From NCBI RefSeq assembly GCF_039543665.1, contig NZ_BAABKE010000001.1, positions 372,001 through 436,000 on the forward strand: DNA of 64,000 bases, written 5' to 3'. Of the stretch, positions 63,394-64,000 are shown in pieces. The notes beneath the pieces were generated by a model. The model was not told the DNA's origin, did not search any database, and worked only from the letters and a program-made list of their open reading frames with translations. Made by a program: the position numbers and the translations under genes. The stretch's first letter is position 1. Every line of letters begins with the position of its first letter. This DNA comes from Wohlfahrtiimonas larvae. Its GTDB lineage: Bacteria > Pseudomonadota > Gammaproteobacteria > Cardiobacteriales > Wohlfahrtiimonadaceae.

Positions 63394-64000
63394 ATGAAAG
63401 ATTTACCAATTATCGCTTTGGTAGGGCGCCCAAATGTTGGGAAATCTACCTTATATAATGCATTAACTCGTACTCGTGATGCTTTGGTTGCAGATCAGCC
63501 AGGGCTAACGCGTGATCGCCGTTATGGTATGGGTAAAGTTGGTGCAGAACAAACGCCATATATTATTTTGGATACCGGTGGTTTATCTGGCGATGATAGC
63601 AATCACATGGATAATTTGATTGCTAGTCAGGTTTGGAAGGCAGTGGAAGATGCAGATTTAATTTATTTCATCGTAGATGGTCGTAATGATGTCACAGGTT
63701 ACGATGAAGAAATTGCAGAGATGGTGCGTCGTACAAATAAACCTGTGATTGTGGTTGTGAATAAAGCAGAAGGCAAAGAGGAAGATATGGCGATTGCGCC
63801 ATTCTATGCGCTTGGCATGGGCGACCCTATTGCAGTTTCTGCAGCACATAATCGTGGGATTTTAGACTTGGTGCATTCGACATTTGCTCGTTTTCCTGAA
63901 TTAGAATTCGAAGAAGAGTTTGAAGATTATGATGAAAAATCTGAAGACGAAGAAGATGATGTCGTTTTGGATGATGGTCCAATTCGTTTAGCGGTATTGG
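63394..64000 (+). CDS. der: GTPase Der (EngA), N-terminal part
   Basis: The first 202 codons of Der, the double-GTPase of 50S assembly; it runs off the window. GTPase domain 1 has G1 GRPNVGKSTLYN (residues 10-21), G2-region TRDR, G3 DTGG, and G4 as NKAE, where Asp is replaced by Glu as in many betaproteobacterial and alphaproteobacterial Der proteins. An acidic linker (about 168-190) follows and the second domain begins. Confidence 0.97.
   Translation, partial: MKDLPIIALVGRPNVGKSTLYNALTRTRDALVADQPGLTRDRRYGMGKVGAEQTPYIILDTGGLSGDDSNHMDNLIASQVWKAVEDADLIYFIVDGRNDVTGYDEEIAEMVRRTNKPVIVVVNKAEGKEEDMAIAPFYALGMGDPIAVSAAHNRGILDLVHSTFARFPELEFEEEFEDYDEKSEDEEDDVVLDDGPIRLAVL

Noticed and set aside
63760..63780. 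Defective G4 motif (NKAE) in Der
   Set aside because: Glu at this position is common in the first domain of Der in other proteobacteria, so it is not a defect.
1..64000. CRISPR arrays, tRNA or rRNA genes, IS elements, phage modules
   Set aside because: No regular repeat arrays, cloverleaf candidates, transposases or integrases were seen; almost all space is taken by recognised genes.

Overview
The window reads as one chromosomal stretch of a low-GC gammaproteobacterium (AT-rich by eye; GC was not computed). The main evidence is a set of gene orders: rlmN-pilW-rodZ-(no ispG)-hisS-yfgM-bamB-der, fabA-fabB, metNIQ, rsmE-gshB-yqgE, lptE, bamB, mlaA, two LpxL-type lipid A acyltransferases, and type IV pilus genes. 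The exact lineage is not decided here. The Cardiobacteriales (Wohlfahrtiimonas/Ignatzschineria group) or a relative would fit the low GC and the shuffled clusters, but that is a guess. No rRNA, tRNA, CRISPR array, IS element, prophage or integron was seen.

Layout. 1-3.0 kb: two tandem Fur-type TonB-dependent receptors on the minus strand, the first cut by the window edge. 3.4-4.5 kb: a zinc alcohol dehydrogenase. 4.5-9.2 kb: leuC-leuD-alaS (minus). 9.4-13.3 kb: proB and secA. 13.4-14.3 kb: an unrecognised 181-residue protein and rpsT, which has a UUG start. 14.5-17.1 kb: metN-metI-metQ methionine uptake (minus). 17.2-20.8 kb: hemL-rpe-pilT-rpmB-rpmG (minus). 20.9-21.7 kb: rsfS-rlmH. 21.8-23.5 kb: fabA-fabB. 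23.7-25.1 kb: gpt-lpxL. 25.3-31.6 kb: rimO, a FimX-like degenerate c-di-GMP effector, lptE, dtd, ruvB and nagZ, tightly packed on the plus strand. 31.6-35.3 kb: an unknown protein, nfo, rsmJ, a small secreted protein and a HAD phosphatase. 35.3-44.2 kb: a long minus-strand block with cpxR/cpxA-like regulators, rluB, a YadG/YadH-type ABC exporter, mlaA, a second lipid A acyltransferase, rsmE, gshB and yqgE. 44.3-50.7 kb: rpoN, plsY, a DinG/YoaA helicase, mazG and xseA. 50.7-56.7 kb: a YgiW-type periplasmic OB-fold protein, a T4 endonuclease V-type pyrimidine dimer glycosylase, YedI, an MFS exporter, a DUF1090 protein and uvrD. 56.9-64.0 kb: ndk-rlmN-pilW-rodZ-hisS-yfgM-bamB-der (der cut by the window end).

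Function. Most genes are housekeeping: translation (alaS, hisS, rpsT, rpmBG, rlmN, rlmH, rimO, rsmE, rsmJ, rluB, dtd, der), envelope building (lptE, mlaA, bamB, lpxL-type, plsY, fabAB, nagZ, rodZ, secA, yfgM) and DNA repair (ruvB, nfo, xseA, uvrD, dinG-type, endonuclease V-type, mazG). Type IV pilus functions appear three times (pilT, FimX-like, pilW), which suggests a twitching organism.

The items that most merit a second look are the T4-type pyrimidine dimer glycosylase, the FimX-like protein whose receiver, GGDEF and EAL signatures are all degenerate, the tandem TonB receptors whose TonB-box segments are identical, three orphan proteins, and several conserved clusters that are broken here (ispG, ruvX and the rpoN neighbours are missing). 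I found no clear multi-gene novel system.
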